Shown here: one piece after another, positions 1 through 13,377 of the stretch
Position numbering within the stretch: position 1 is the first letter of the stretch
Layout: each line of letters opens with the position of its first letter
DNA from: Drosophila persimilis
Lineage: Eukaryota; Arthropoda; Insecta; Diptera; Drosophilidae
DNA: 64,000 nucleotides
Reading direction: 5' to 3'
Assembly: GCF_003286085.1 (NCBI RefSeq)
Contig: NW_020825288.1
Span: 15,190,001-15,254,000 of the forward strand
Position numbers and translations under genes: made by a program
Notes under the pieces: model-generated
The model's input: only the letters and a program-made list of their open reading frames with translations
Database searches by the model: none
Told to the model about the DNA's origin: nothing

Positions 1-3000
1 ATTTGTCACCCAATATCTGTACGGCTCGACACCAGACACCAACCAGAGCTGGGATGTGGATGTGGAAAGGAAGGGCTGGACGGGGTCTGGCTCTGTACTG
101 GCGACCATTGATCGATCGTCTTCGTCGGCATTCTGCTTCCTTCGTTCCATTCTTTTGTGGTTAAATGTGTTTCTGCCGCCTGACGACAGTCCATCAGGCC
201 AAGTCAGCCACGCAACCCCCTGGCTGCCCCCTGGCTGCACCCCCTCTCTGCTTATGCTAATGCTTCTGTATCTTTGTATCTTTGGCTGCTGATTTCATTT
301 GTAGCTCAGCCAATGACGATTTTGCATAGGTCTGTCTGTCTATCGATCGTTGCTCTTGTCGCACGGCGAGCAATTGCGAATAGTTTGACTGTCATCTGAT
401 ATTCCGATTTGTGGTTGCAGCAGCCAGCAGCCAGCAGCCAGCAGCCGGCAGCCGAAGAGGAAGAAAACAGCAGACAAGAAATAACAATTATGAAATTCGA
501 TTGTATTAAGCTTTAAGCCGAGATATTCCCCATTTGAAGAGAGATCCCTGTTTAAGCCAAAAAGTTCACACGCCCAAAACCGAATTCACTCATTGACGGA
601 ATCAGTTGAGTGTAAAGGCTTTCAGTGATCTGATACACACATACGAGTACATGTATTGTAAAGACTCCCCCATATCATTTTACATCTGCGATGAGAATTT
701 CAGGTCAAACTGAACATCAACGCCGCGTCGTGTGTGTTAAAATCAAAGTCTGACCAGATCCGAACCAGTTTTCGGTTCAGTCTCAGTCTCAGTCTCGGTT
801 TCAGTTTCAGTTACAGTTTCATGTCAACAACTTGGTAAGGACCTGCCCGAATCCGCTCCGAGCCTGGTTCTACTGCTGCCGACTGTCAGAACGCATTAGG
901 ATCAGATCACGGATCAAGGCTCGCCTGAGCTCTGGCGCTGGTAGCCACGTCTGGCCGGGGTATCAATAGCAATTAGAACGCATCTCAGGTGGGTTCAGGT
1001 GTCAGCTGATCAAACGGCTATAGCATCACCCTCCGCTCTCACTCCCACTCCCTCTCTCTCAGTTAACCACAAAAGCCAAAGAATCTGTGAGTTTGTGGCA
1101 AATTAAGCAGAAGGGTAAACAAATTTGACCACCCTCTCGGGGACCTGTTATCACACCAGCTCATCAACATCATCGTCCACCTTATCAACCACCTTATCAT
1201 CCACCTTCCCTCTATCCGTGGATGAGCACGTGAACTTGTTTGCTGAGAGGCTCAGCCGCGGTTGCTTCTGTTTACTTTGCGTATTTAACTTTCCAAACAA
1301 TAAGAGGACATGATCCTGCTCTGCTGCTGCTGGTCCTCCGCCCAAACCACAGCACCACCTCCTCCTCCCACCCAGCTGGGACTCTAGTGTTGCCACCAGC
1401 AACACGAATTTTCACTCATGTTCCTTTTGCCTTATATATTTCTGTTCTGTTCTGTTCTGCTCTGTTCTGTTCTGTTCTTTTCTGTTCGGTTCTGTGTTCT
1501 GTTGTGTATTGGCGAGGCTTCAAAAATCAATGAAATACTTTTCGGGTGGCACTGGTGTGGCTTCCCTGGGTTTTGGCTGCGCTTTGCTTTTTATGCTGGC
1601 TGGCACTCAAGTCATTCAACATGTTAATGCCATTCGGTCATATTAGATGCCGGCTAAAATGAGCCAAACAGGCGCCCCCAACAGAGACATGGTGAAGGAG
1701 GAGGAGGAGAAGCAGTTGCAGAATGAAGGCAATTTCTGGCGCTTATTTCCACAATATTGTAGGTCTAGACTCTAGAGTAGCACTCCTTTTCCTAATTTAT
1801 TAAGACGTCTCTCGAGTCTTTTAATTAAGTAACAATCAGCTCCTCTTTTTCCTCGAGTGGGTTTTGTGGTCAATAAACTATGTGTTAAAGGACTACCTTA
1901 TCCACAGCAGCTCTTTTATGACTCTCAGTTACCAAAAAGCTATTGGAATATGAATTTAATCATTACACACTTAAAATACCATTTACAAATTAGAAAGCCT
2001 TCAGTTAGTAAGCTACTAATTCTATATATTTTATTTTAAAAGCAATCGAAAATTCAGGAACGAAATAATAAAGATTCAAAAAATTGTTAGGGTATGGTAT
2101 AAGGGATCCCAATAAATGAATATTATTTTTTAACCCATTCAGCCCTTTAGTTCCTAAATTTGGAGTCTCAAAACTATGCCGATGAACCCAGACATTATTA
2201 ATGGAATAAAAAGGAATTAAAGGAATCTCACGTATCCATCACTTGCTTTAGTCGTTTAAATCGAATGCATTTTTTCAATATTCTGCTTCTGCCTCGATTC
2301 TTCTTTTGGTTCCATTATTAAATAGTTAAAGAGTTCTCCGAGGAACGCCATCTTTTGTGCTTACATATATGGTATTTGGGAAGCCCTCGTCAAAATATCT
2401 ACAACTGGAGTGCAATATATGGTTTCTATGATTACAATTTTGAAGTTATTCGACGCATTCAGTGAGAACAACTGCTCGGACTATACTACACCCCCGCCTC
2501 CAGGGAGTATCGATGACCGCTTGACAGGCACAGCCGTTGCCAGAACCAGGACCGAGCCTGATGAGCAGGACGAACAGAAGTCAGCACTGGTGCCCTGACA
2601 GCTGTACGAGCCGGGTTTGGATCGGATCGGGACTGTCGCATAACCCACTTCTTATTAAAAACCTAAGCCTGCTTATTAAATGCGCGCGACTTATTCAAAA
2701 CCAGAAGGAGAGGGAGAGGGAGTGGGAGGACTGTAAAGGACTCTCTCCCCCACTCGAACTCGAAAAGGAGAAAACTACTTGAATTACAGTTGAACTTGGC
2801 CACAACAATGTCCGTCCTGCAGCTACACTTGAGTGGAGCGCGCCAAATTGAATTTCTGTAAGTCGATACTTTCTGGGGGGGATATTCGTTGCCAGAAGGA
2901 GCAGCAGCAGCAGAGGAAGGAGGAGCAGACCAGAAGGGTTTGTTCGTGTCTTAGTTTCCCTTATCAATAGACGACGACTGCTCCGTGTGACAGATACAAG

Positions 3001-5373
3001 CCAATGCAGCAATATAATGGGATTCTCTGTTTATTTTTTATTAGAGAATCACTTCCGCAAACAACTGAGGAGGAGATCCAATAGAGACAACAGGGATTCC
3101 CACAGTAGCGGGTAGAGGGCGTAGACGGACAATTATCTGCGGTGCTGACGTCCGTCAGTCACGTTCCGCTTTCAGCGATGCGTTTTTGGCAAACCGCAAA
3201 TGATTATCCTGTAATCCTTTGGATAAATATTAAGTTTCAATTAGGCCTGTTAACATATTATTAGCCACCGATCATGATTATCATTATCATTATATTATCC
3301 TTGGCGCCGACACCGCCACCGCCATCGCCACTCACCGGCAGCGCAGGACACGTGCCAAACGAGGCGAGGCGGTGATAACAATCTACCGCAACCCTCTTCT
3401 GGCCCTTGAGCGAGGGAAAGCCGCAGCCGCAGCCGCAGTAGAAGATGCGACTGCAATTTTGTCAGATTATGTCTGCCAGTTAATTCCCCAGTGTACGGGT
3501 ATATCCCTTGCCTGCCTCTTGCCTCCCCCGACCACCCCTGAATCGCTGCCCCTGCGCTGCCACGCCTCTTCAACAGGTGAGGAGCGCATTGTGTGAGAAT
3601 TTTTCGGTCAGCAGTCCAGCTCTTCATCGCTTTCTCCTGTCCTACCATCCCCATCGGATCGGATATATCGGATTACATTACCCGATTGGCGCTGTGATTT
3701 GTCGCTTTTAATAATTCTCATGAACTGAAATTGAAACGATCCAACAGTCCTCTCCAGCAGTCCTGCCAGGCAATCACAAACCTCTCTAGAGGTGTTTCAC
3801 TAGATTTTAATGTAACCAACTAAAAGATTGTTGAGACAGGTTACTCGAAGAGTTTAGAGATACATATATATTGATTTTGTGGCGATCTTGGCTGTGTTTA
3901 AAAAACAGAAAGAATCGTTTCGGATATATTCTTGATATACATATGCCTAGATCTCAGAGACTATAAGAGCTATAGAAACAAAATTATGTATTAATTGTGT
4001 GCAACTTTTTGTTCCATAGATATTTTTTATATGTGAACTTCCATTCTGGCGTTCAATAAAAATGGTGTAGCGCTATATTCACCAAAAATATAACAACAAT
4101 AGAACGAAGATGGGAGAAGGAGATTGGGTAGGACTATCTGTATAAAAGTGTTTGTGATAATATATGAAATATTTAGCGTTAATTATTTAAATTATTAAAT
4201 GAAAAAACCTTTTCTGTGTTTTTTTTTTTTTTGTAATAATTTTTACCATTAGCCAAGAGCGGGCCAATTTTATGGGAGACTTTGACGAACAACTTTTCTT
4301 AAAAATTATCATTCTTATAGGAAATAATAGTAATGGGAAATAAGACTATAGAAAAGTAAGCTAAAAGTTAATGAAATTATATATCATTTGGGTAAATTAG
4401 TTAACTTTTATAAGATTTAGGAAATAATATCGGGACAAAACTAAATGGAAATCTGTTTTCATTGACTTCTAATGTTTTTGGGCCTGGTATACCTTTTGGC
4501 GGAAATGCCCATATGAAGTTCTGAACGCTGTGAGCCTCGGATGCAGGATGATCATTCTATACTATTTCTGTATTTTTTCCCGAAAAATCTTACCATCCTA
4601 TTTGAGCATCATACCTTTAAATGTATGGTTTTTCTTAGACTTGTAAGCATATTCTGAAATAAGTTAGAAGGAGGGGGCAACTACACATGTACGTCCACAA
4701 GCAAGCGGTTAATGTTAGTCTTATATCAATATTCCACAAAATTGTTCTTGTTTTACTCTGCGAACCAAACCATACCGAACCAAAACTTTTCGAAGAGATG
4801 CCTGAGCCTGTGGTATCAAACGCTAAAAAACTGTTCATAATTTTTTACAAACGATACCTTAAACGTAATCATTTTCTTCGAATTTTCCTGAGTTTTATGT
4901 TTTTATAAACATCCAAGAATTAAAAATACCTTGCTTTTTAATCCCCAAATCTACCAGAAGAAGTTGGTTGTGTTCGAAGCATCAATATGGTGTTGCATAG
5001 CGTAGTTAAGATCACGTTATACCGACTATTGCAAAAATGCTTATGCGTCTCTAATGTTCACGTATTCGTATTACGTATTCTGTACATGTTGGGGCGTCTG
5101 GCTCTCCAGCTTATTACTACCATAATACTGAATATAATCAAAACGACTACATTGAAATAATTACCGATGGAATGTATGATTGTACCGATGTAAAGGCATT
5201 TTGAATACCTTTCATTGAGCTTTGGCCTTTCATTTGTGTCGAACAAGTACTCTTCATTTCATCACAAACCCAGTTGAATATTTATACAGAACTTTATTTT
5301 TTTAAATGAAAAACTTAGGCTACATTGAACTCCCCCTTAATTACAAAAAATCAAATCAGTTGAATGGGCATAC
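1..5373. other. Intergenic region, no gene found
   Basis: No open frame here looks like a protein and I see no RNA gene. The stretch holds short tandem repeats: CAGCCAG-type units near 415-455, TCAGTC/TTTCAG units near 775-825, TTCTG pentamers near 1438-1500 and a T-tract near 4220-4232. From about 3700 to 5370 it is AT-rich. A reverse-strand AATAAA at about 5293-5298 is the likely polyadenylation signal of the neighbouring SDR gene. Distal regulatory DNA is possible but not demonstrable by reading. Confidence 0.5.
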
Positions 5374-5430
5374 GTGGAAAGAATCTATTGCTATGCATTA
5401 GCAGACGTAGGCGCTGGAGCCCATGCCAGC

Positions 5431-7659
5431 TTAGATCTTGGGATCCTGGGGCGTTATCTTGGCGATCTTGAGGGACTCCTCCCAGATCTTGCGGCCCTTC
5501 TCCTCGTCGAGGGCGGCGGCATTGAGGGTGGCCTCCTTGCAGTCCATGAAGTACTTGCCGTTAACGTTAGCAACCTCATCGGACGTGGCCAAGTAGATGG
5601 TGGTCTGGGCACCAGCCTTGGTGGTCTTGAAAAAGCCCTTCGTGATGGCCATCATTGGCAGGTTAAGGGGGAACGGCACGTTGCGCCAGATGCCCGAGTC
5701 GATCATTCCCGGATGCAAGAAGTTCACGGTCACCCTGGTGCCCTCCAGGCGCTTGGCCAGCTCGCGGGCAAAGTAGATGTTGGCGAACTTGGAAACGTAA
5801 TAGAGGTAGGCGGCCGGGAAGCTGCCCACGGGGTTAAGCTTGTTGAGATTGACCGACGACAGGCGGTACAGCTCCGAGGCCACAATGACAATGCGAGCTG
5901 GGGCGCTCCTCTTCAGCAAATCGATAAGGAGGTGGGTCAGCAGGAAGGGTCCGTAATGATTGGTAGCCATGGTCAGCTCTACGCCGTCCTCGCTGGTCTG
6001 GCCGCGGAAGGCCAGAGCCATGCCGGCGTTGTGGATGAGTACGTCTATCTTGGACTCCGTCTTCACGATGTCGGCGGCGAACTCGCGCACCGACTTTTGG
6101 GAACCCAGATCCAGCTTCTTGACCACAATCTTGTTGTTGTTCGTCTCCTTGACGATTTCATCTGTCGATTGGTAAGCATCTCTTAGTAAATAACTTGATT
6201 CTATATATTATTTTTAGATTGACTTACCCTTGACTGCATTTGCCGTCTCCAGGTTCCTGCAGGCCATAATGATGCGTGCTCCGCGACCAGCCAGATCCTT
6301 GGCGGTCTCCTTGCCAATGCCGCTGTTGGCGCCAGTGATGATAACGGTTTTGCCCTCCATTTTTGTCTGTAAACGATGTCAAAAGTCAATCAGTTAATAT
6401 GGGACCGGCACTGGGACTGAGATGGAATCAACAAGGTCTGGGGCGGGTCTGAACAATCTAAACAGCAACAATTATCAAAATAATCACAGTCTCTGACTTG
6501 AATGAGGGTTTGGAACGTGTATCTTCTTGTTTTCATACCCATTAACGGCGCTTTTAATTGCACCCCAGTGGGGAACCCGAGAGCTGAGAGCTCAGAACTT
6601 TCCGCTGACTCAAATTCTCTAATCTGGTAATCGAGACGCAGATGCAATGCATAATATACTGGCGAACAGGTGGTAACTGTATCTATGAGATACAATTTGT
6701 GAGTAAATTATACACCTCTATCTGCACCCAAGAGATGTGACGTACTCGCATCTGTCCGAAGTACATATGTACTGAAATATATGCACATTTAAGTTGACGC
6801 GTCACAGCGGGCAAGGCAATTACAAAATTGCGTTGAGATTCGTAGAGAATGCGGTTAAGATTGTTTGGATTGTTTACAGATCGAATAGCCGAGTTCCAGA
6901 TAGAGGCTCTGCTAAACTCTGGCAAATTCCACAATCGGAGATCGTTGATATCGTTATAGATATATCAGTTTTCCTAATAATACTATGTTTATTATCGAAG
7001 AGAATCCAAAAGCTATAGTTATAGTAAATATGGCATGATAACTAATTAAGAATATTGAAACCAGTTCATGTGTCAAGCAACGATTCACTCCGAAACATTA
7101 GGCAAAACAACCCCATTGAACTCAGTTTCATGGGGGCTTTTCCACATTTAAAGCCATTTTCTTCAGCTACATGGGTATGGTATAGATGGTATAGATATGC
7201 ATGTGTGTGTAGATATTTAATACACAGAAAACTCGAATTTTCACAATCTATCTTTAGCATTTAATCCCTATCTGTCTAAGTCGTAGTCTCAGCGTGCATA
7301 TGAAAGACAGATTCGCACACCGGTCTGAGTATGGAGCCCCTGCCCTGAATACAGAATCTCAAAAGAATTTCAAACGGAAGTGGCTGGGACACAAAGTCCA
7401 AGTCCAAGTCATGTCACGATTTGAACGATCGGGGCTGTTTTGGGGGGAGTTTGGGCTGGCTGTTTTGGCTTTTTGGATATGTGGGAGCTTAGAGGGGGGG
7501 AGGGGGTGGTTGCGTTACCTCGGTGAAACAACGTCCCGCCGTAATGCGCAAGTAGAAGCGAATGCTCATCAGGGTGGCCGCAATGGCCGCCGAGATTGTC
7601 AGGAGAAAGATGTCGCGCACATAGTGCTCGGTTGGCAACCAACCGAAGACGAAACCCAT
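5431..7659 (-). CDS. Membrane-anchored short-chain dehydrogenase (retinol dehydrogenase 11-14-like)
   Basis: Three coding exons, 7659-7519, 6366-6228 and 6161-5431, join in phase to give 336 residues. Exon 1 supplies a hydrophobic N-terminal segment (about residues 15-32), probably a membrane anchor. Exon 2 begins the Rossmann fold with the cofactor motif TGANSGIG. Exon 3 carries HNAG and the catalytic Tyr/Lys pair in YYVSK. The order and length fit the insect RDH11-14 group of NADP(H)-dependent retinaldehyde or lipid carbonyl reductases, which act at ER or mitochondrial membranes. The substrate cannot be read from the sequence. A second start (MEGKTV) in exon 2 would make a soluble form without the anchor. 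By position it is probably the counterpart of D. melanogaster CG7675; that is inference. No broken motifs. Confidence 0.88.
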
Positions 7660-8331
7660 CCTATAAATATGATGGCGTGTTATGTATTTGTGACAATATG
7701 GAAATCAGTTTATATAATACTTAGTTTTGAGGCAACACAGGCCAGACGACGACGGACACGACTCTCTTAAGGTAACCCCAAAACCCAAACCAGTTTGGCT
7801 TTGGGTTATTTGGACTTTTTTCGGTTTACCGGTCCGGTTCGTCTGGACCCAGACATCTATCAATTTTACAATAGCTATGAAATCGATTTGTAATGTCGAA
7901 ATTTACACTTTCACTTTCACACATGTGCGTAATTATGATGGCTTATTATTACGTATTTTTAACGCTGTCTGTAGCCGAAATCAAAGTTCATTGGCGTCCA
8001 AACGAAAGAAGTTGGGTAAGAAGAGAGAAAGAAAGTCTGAAATTTCATGTTGTCGAGTGGAGTCGAGTCGAGTTGTGTTTTCGTTTGAGTCGCTTTTGGT
8101 GTTGCGTTTTTCCCTGTCCACGTCACAAAAGATTTCTTCAAGACTGGCTCTGGTTACGCTTCCGTGCGCCGCTCGCTCCCCTTCCAGTGCGCCCAGGCAC
8201 CCCGCCCCGCCCCTGAGTGCAGTCTCAGCCAGGCCGAGAAAGAGAACTGACCCGTTTTAGTGTCTTGTTGGCTGAATTTGGCCCAGAAGATCACTTGGCC
8301 AGAGCTCACGACAAGTTTAATGAACACTCAC

Positions 8332-8500
8332 CTGTTTTGGTCCGGACTGATCTATAGTCTGCTGCAACTGCTTGTGGCCTGCACTTTGGACTAGCTCTAG
8401 CTTCGGGGAGCGGTACTGATTGGAACGGAACTCTGGGGATCCACACTGAAATACTGAAACAACCTTCGCCTTGAACGCTCGCTCAGAGACTGACGGATCG
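8332..8500 (-). other. Probable 5' non-coding exon of the SDR gene
   Basis: On the reverse strand the sequence ...AAAACAG is followed by the strong donor GTGAGTG at 8331. An acceptor-like TTTATAG lies just before the SDR start codon at 7659. This would splice an untranslated first exon to the coding exon across about 670 bases. The upstream limit, about 8500, is a guess. Transcript data would settle it. Confidence 0.4.
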
Positions 8501-10309
8501 GAGCCGAGGCTGCGGATCGGATCGTCTCCACTTATTGGTATTGTTATAGTCGCTATGATAGTTGCTTTCGCTGCTCTTTCCTCTGTGGTTGTTGTTGCTG
8601 GCTGTCGTCGTGTTGGCCATGGTAACAGGTTGGCCGGCCCGGCGGAACAACTTAAAGCTTTGATTCAACGCCGCTTCTGTGGCGGAGAGTCGCTTCTCTG
8701 TGGATCCTCTTTGTGCCAGTCTTCGGCCAGGCCAGTCGGTCGGCTCTCCCAGTGGGGTCGCGAAGAGCGGCCTCAAAAAGAGCCAAGGTGAGCGAGTCTC
8801 AACGGCTGAGAGAGAGCTCAGAAGAGCTAGACAGCAGCGGGCCCTCTGGCGAGAGCTTTTGCAAGCTCTTGGATAATTACGGATGAATTATGTTGAAAAT
8901 AATGAGGAATGTGTCAATTAAAAAATGGTAATAACCGTGAGTACACGAGTTTCAGAGAATGAAACGCAGATAGAGAAAAATAGAAGGCGAGAAAAAATCT
9001 GGTAAAACTAACTAAAAATGTATACAAATAATCCAAACAGGCGCATTTAAACTTTATTTTAGACACAGAAAGACTGGCCCTGGAGCCGTAGACTGTGAGG
9101 TGCATGACCAGTGCTCTCTAGGCCCCATCAACACAGACAGACCTCATCTATCGACAAACAGAATTTGTTTTGATATTGCACTATGTATTGCATTTTTTCC
9201 AAATTTTGAATACTTAAACATCCAGGTACAAGAATTCTGAAGATTGAGAATTTGGAATTCTGAAGTGGAAAACTTGAAAATGGAAGGGAATCATGGTAAC
9301 GGTAATAATGTCTCTCTCTCTCTCTCTCTCTCTCTGCACAAAGCAATGAAATGCACAACTGAAATAAGACCGTGCGGGAACGTTGTGTGTGATAGTCTTA
9401 ATGACAGTATAATTATACTAAAGCGCCGGAATTAGTATCGGAGTCCAAGACTGCCGCATACTCTCTCAAACTCTCTCAGCGATCTCTATCAATTTTGCTC
9501 GCACTTGTCATGAAAGATGGGAAAAACATGAAGAGTGCTATGATGTAAATTCTTGCACTTTGTTTATCCCAAATTTTAAAATATTTTATCTGTTTACATT
9601 TTTCCGCTACAACTGTCTTTCTTATCTCATCTCAAACCAAGATGTACCTATATCGACCAACCTGAACAGGAATAAATATGTATACTTTATAGGGTCGGAA
9701 ATGCTTCCTTCTCTTATATGTCCCTATACTCTTATAGTATCTGGTATAAGAACCGAGTAAGGAAGTAAGTCATAGCCATAGCCAATATCAATATCAATAC
9801 ACACAGTTTAGAAGCAGAAATTTGTTCTATATTACATATCAATCCTATTATATTTAGAAATCTCAGAAGTTCCATATATAAGTACATTCTTTTCCATACT
9901 TTTTCCAACATATGTACGTTCGATACATAGAATTTCCTTCTGACATAACTGAATGGCATAGCAGTTGGGATAAAGCGAAATAATATGTTAACTTTATAGT
10001 ACATTTTAATTGTTTTGTTTCGTGTACAGTGGCATAGTATCTTCGATCTTCGAACAATATAAAAAGCCGATCGACCTAGCAAAAGCTTAATCAAAGCTCA
10101 CCTAGTTCTCCGTCTTGTTGCTGCGTTTTTATTTGAAATAGATAATTACGGTTCCATTATCTAGAAAAATAGAATTCCACTAAGGTTGTTTAGGTGGTAA
10201 TGTACATAAATACATATTTACACTAATTGCTAAGTTCACTCTGTACTTAATTTCAATTCCAATCTTCGAATACAAATAAACCACTTCAAGGACTCCTTTC
10301 GATCGCGTA
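8501..10309. other. Intergenic region
   Basis: No credible coding sequence. It contains a 25-base CT microsatellite at 9311-9335. The reverse-strand AATAAA at about 10128-10133 suits the 3' end of the heparanase-like gene. GC-rich, GAGA-containing sequence at 8500-8870 probably belongs to the promoter of the SDR gene. Confidence 0.4.
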
Positions 10310-13300
10310 TTAATCGATGGAGTTACCGCTGACGCTCAAGGCAGGCCGGGATGGACCGGTTTCGGTGTCCAGGTGCTTGGTGAGGGTGTTGTACCACTCG
10401 CTCATGTGCCGCGAGACGATGTTCATGAAGCGGGAGACCTTCGACTTGACCGTCGACACCAGGGTGTCGGAGAGCGATGTCTTGCGGCTGGTTGTCGGAG
10501 TTCTGGTCTTGCTTATTCTCATGATTTTGGAATCTTTGGGGGGCTCCGTGGACTGTTCTGAAGTTGACTCCTCCACCGGCTGATCCACCTTGTATTCGTA
10601 AAAGGCGTAACGTCCCAGGGGCAGCATATCGTCCCGATCCATTTTGTCGATAGCGTTGGAGCGCACCTCATCGTCTGAATGATCGACGGACAGTGCGCGT
10701 CGCCGGCGCAGAGAGGGCATCTCCCACCAGGACGTGATGCTCTCGTCCGCCTTCTGGGTCAGCCGCTTAGGCTTTGGCACCGGTACTAGCGCATCCTTGG
10801 CTCCAAAATATTTCTGGTTAGTGGGTTTTTTAGCTGGCTCAGCCTCGAGGGAACTCTCCTGAGCATGCTCATCGTCCAACGGGAGCTCATGCTTGTGGAT
10901 GTGGCTGAGGAAGTTCTTGCCCAATTCTCGCTGCGCCTGCAGGAAGTCGTTGGCTACATGCCCCATCTTCGCGGGACGACGCTTGGCTAGAGGCTCCACC
11001 TCCTCCTCAGGCTCTTCCTGCGGCATGGACTTGGTCTTGCTTATGCTGGCTTTGCTAGAGAAGGGTTCGGGAAAGAGCAAAGAGTTAAGGGTGGCCCCGA
11101 GGCTCAAGCGTTTGCTCTGCTTGGGTGCGGGTAGGGCCTCGAAGAACTCCGTGGGAAGTAGTCGCAGCTTTCCACGCCCCTCAGCCCTCTCCTGTGCCGG
11201 CATCGGCGCCTGCTCCCTATCCTGCTCGGGTTCTGTATCCTCTAGAGATCGTTGGATAATTTTGAGTTGTGTCTTGGACTTGGGCTTGTACTTCCTGTAG
11301 ACAACTGGCTCCGCATCTTGCTCACTCTCCTCACCATCCACCGACTCGATGTGCCGCAGAAGGACATCGCCCTCGGGCAGGCGGGTGTAGGACGGCGGCT
11401 CCTCAGTCTGTTCGCCGAGCTTCTTGAAGAACTTCTCCTCGTCGAACTCATCGAAGTCGAACAGTGGCTTGGCCTTGCGCTCTGGCTTTCGGATCTCGGT
11501 GATCTTCTTGGTCAGCGCCGTTTTCTTTCCGTGCCGGTTGTAGAAGTAGGGACCGCCATAGTTGGCGGCACTGCGCCTGCCGCGTCGCTTGGCCACGTCG
11601 CGGGTCTGTTCCAGCACCTGGTGCAGCCAGGCCATGGCCTCGTGGGGCCTCACCTGCTGACTGGCTGCCTCCTTGCGCGCCTCTCGCTTGGCAGGAGCCA
11701 ACGCTGTGGGCTGGTTGAACGGCTGCAGCAGCTGGTCCAGCAGGGAGTCGGTTTCCTGTTTGTCCAGCACGAATCGGCGGTTCCGGTTGATGGTGCTCTG
11801 CAGGGATCCTCTCGAGACGGCCGTCTCTTCGATCAGACGCTGGAGCAGTCGGTCCGCGGAGCTGTAGCGATTGGAGCGGCGTGCCTCCGTCGATGCCTCG
11901 CCGCTGGCGTCGCCAGTCTCGATCTCGGTGAACTGGCAGTGCTCCAGGTCGGCCGTGGGCAGGACCCAGAAGCCCACCGACATGCTCGGCGTGATCAGTT
12001 GTAGGGGCTTGCTGGCATCGTTGGCCTTGATCAGGGGCCGCAGAGTGGAGTTTAGGGTCAGCCTCACATTATTCAGCTGCACGCGACCATCCAGACCGGA
12101 GAGAACATACTGCCAAATCTCGCTGCTGGCGAGGCGTGTCATGCTCCTGACAGTGATCGTCATGGGCTGGTCCTCCGTGTTGACCACCATGAAGGCCAAT
12201 CCCCCGGAGACGGCATTGGCGCAGTGCGTGTAGAGCTTGTTGCTGGGGGCGAAGAGGTTCAGCGGCCTGGCCGGGAACACCCGTGAACCCATGACCTTCT
12301 TGAACAACGCCGTCACATACAGTGAGAAGGTGGGGCGCTCAAAGTCTACGAGGGACATCCTCTTGAAGATCACATCAAAGCCGCTGCTGGCCGCATCTCC
12401 CAGGGTCTGGGCCCAGCGTAGAGCATCCGTGGTCTCGTCACCCAGCAGTCGCTTGCTGATGGCCTGGGCGGAAGAGGACCGCTCCTCAGGCAGAGTCAGC
12501 CACAGAGGGACGCGCAGCTGCTGAAGTGCCCTCAAAGCCGGATCGCTGTCGTAGATGTAGCTTCCCAGGCTGGACTGCGGAAGCATATTGGCAGGCCTGA
12601 TAGAGTAAGGGAAGGGACGTCTTTAGGATCTATTCTATGGGAACCTTCAATGAGAGCACTCACTGCGTCCAGCCAAAGGCTGCATTCAAGTCCTTGGACA
12701 TGTCCACGTATCTACGCGTCTCTTCCGCACTGCTGCCCGCGGAGATGTCTGCGCCCATCACCCGCCAGTCGTCCACGTACGGCTTGAAGGTGTCCGTCAT
12801 CAGCTTGAGGGTGCGCAGCTCCTGCACGTAGTCCTTGGCCCGCGAGGTGCCAAAGTCCGTGCCCAGCTGCCAGATGCAGTCCGTGATGCCCACCATGTAG
12901 GAGCTGTTGAGTATCTTCAGGGTGTGCATCGAGTCCCACTCGTCCGGGGCATACGGCACGGGGATGATCATGGTCCAGTTAACAGCACTTAAAGATGGGA
13001 AAAAGATGCTTCCATTGGAATCCGGAGTCGGAGCGCTAGCCACAAACTTACCGCGTCCAGCGATTGAAGCCCTTCCATATGATTTTTGTGGGATTGCGCA
13101 GTCGGGTGGGTGCATTGGTGGCAAAGTAGAAGTCGCCCACGAACTTGATGTGAGCATCGCCGAGCAGAGTGGCCATGCTGGTCACGGCCTTCCTGTTCTT
13201 CCCGTCCAGGGCATCGTACAGATCCTCCGGACGCACGGCGAAGCTCACGAACTTCTCGTTCACGTCGTTGTAGGGACGATTCACGTGAAGCTGGACCAGG

Positions 13301-13362
13301 GTGTCCGCCCTGCAGACAACCAGCAAGGAGCACAGCAGCACAGCCAAATGAAGACACCGCAT
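10310..13362 (-). CDS. Secreted heparanase-like (GH79) protein, probable pseudoenzyme with long basic tail
   Basis: Three exons, 13362-13052, 12987-12664 and 12596-10310, join in phase to give 973 residues. An in-frame ATG at 13377 would add five. A signal peptide precedes CRADT. Residues about 25-440 follow the heparanase layout: IWQLGTD at the place of the acid/base segment, LWLTLPEE at the nucleophile strand, then SGFDVIFKR, TFSLYVTALFKKVMGSRV and LYTHCAN, which match the heparanase C-terminal beta domain well. In heparanase the two catalytic glutamates sit in GNEPN and LGETSS. Here the first reads GTDFG (Asp, about residue 148) and the second LTLPE (Leu). This suggests lost or changed catalysis. 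Residues about 440-973 have no recognised domain, are rich in charged residues and contain many dibasic sites (KREARK, KRRGRR, RRRRA) that secretory-pathway proprotein convertases could cut. The function is unknown. Confidence 0.8.
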
Positions 13363-13377
13363 TTCCACGTATAGCAT

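Noticed and set aside
1418..1627. Hydrophobic Cys/Phe/Ser-rich frame at 1.4-1.6 kb
   Set aside because: Translation of a TTCTG pentamer repeat, not a membrane protein.
5374..6186. 270-codon + strand frame
   Set aside because: Antisense shadow of the SDR gene.
11252..12004. 250-codon + strand frame
   Set aside because: Antisense shadow of the third exon of the heparanase-like gene.
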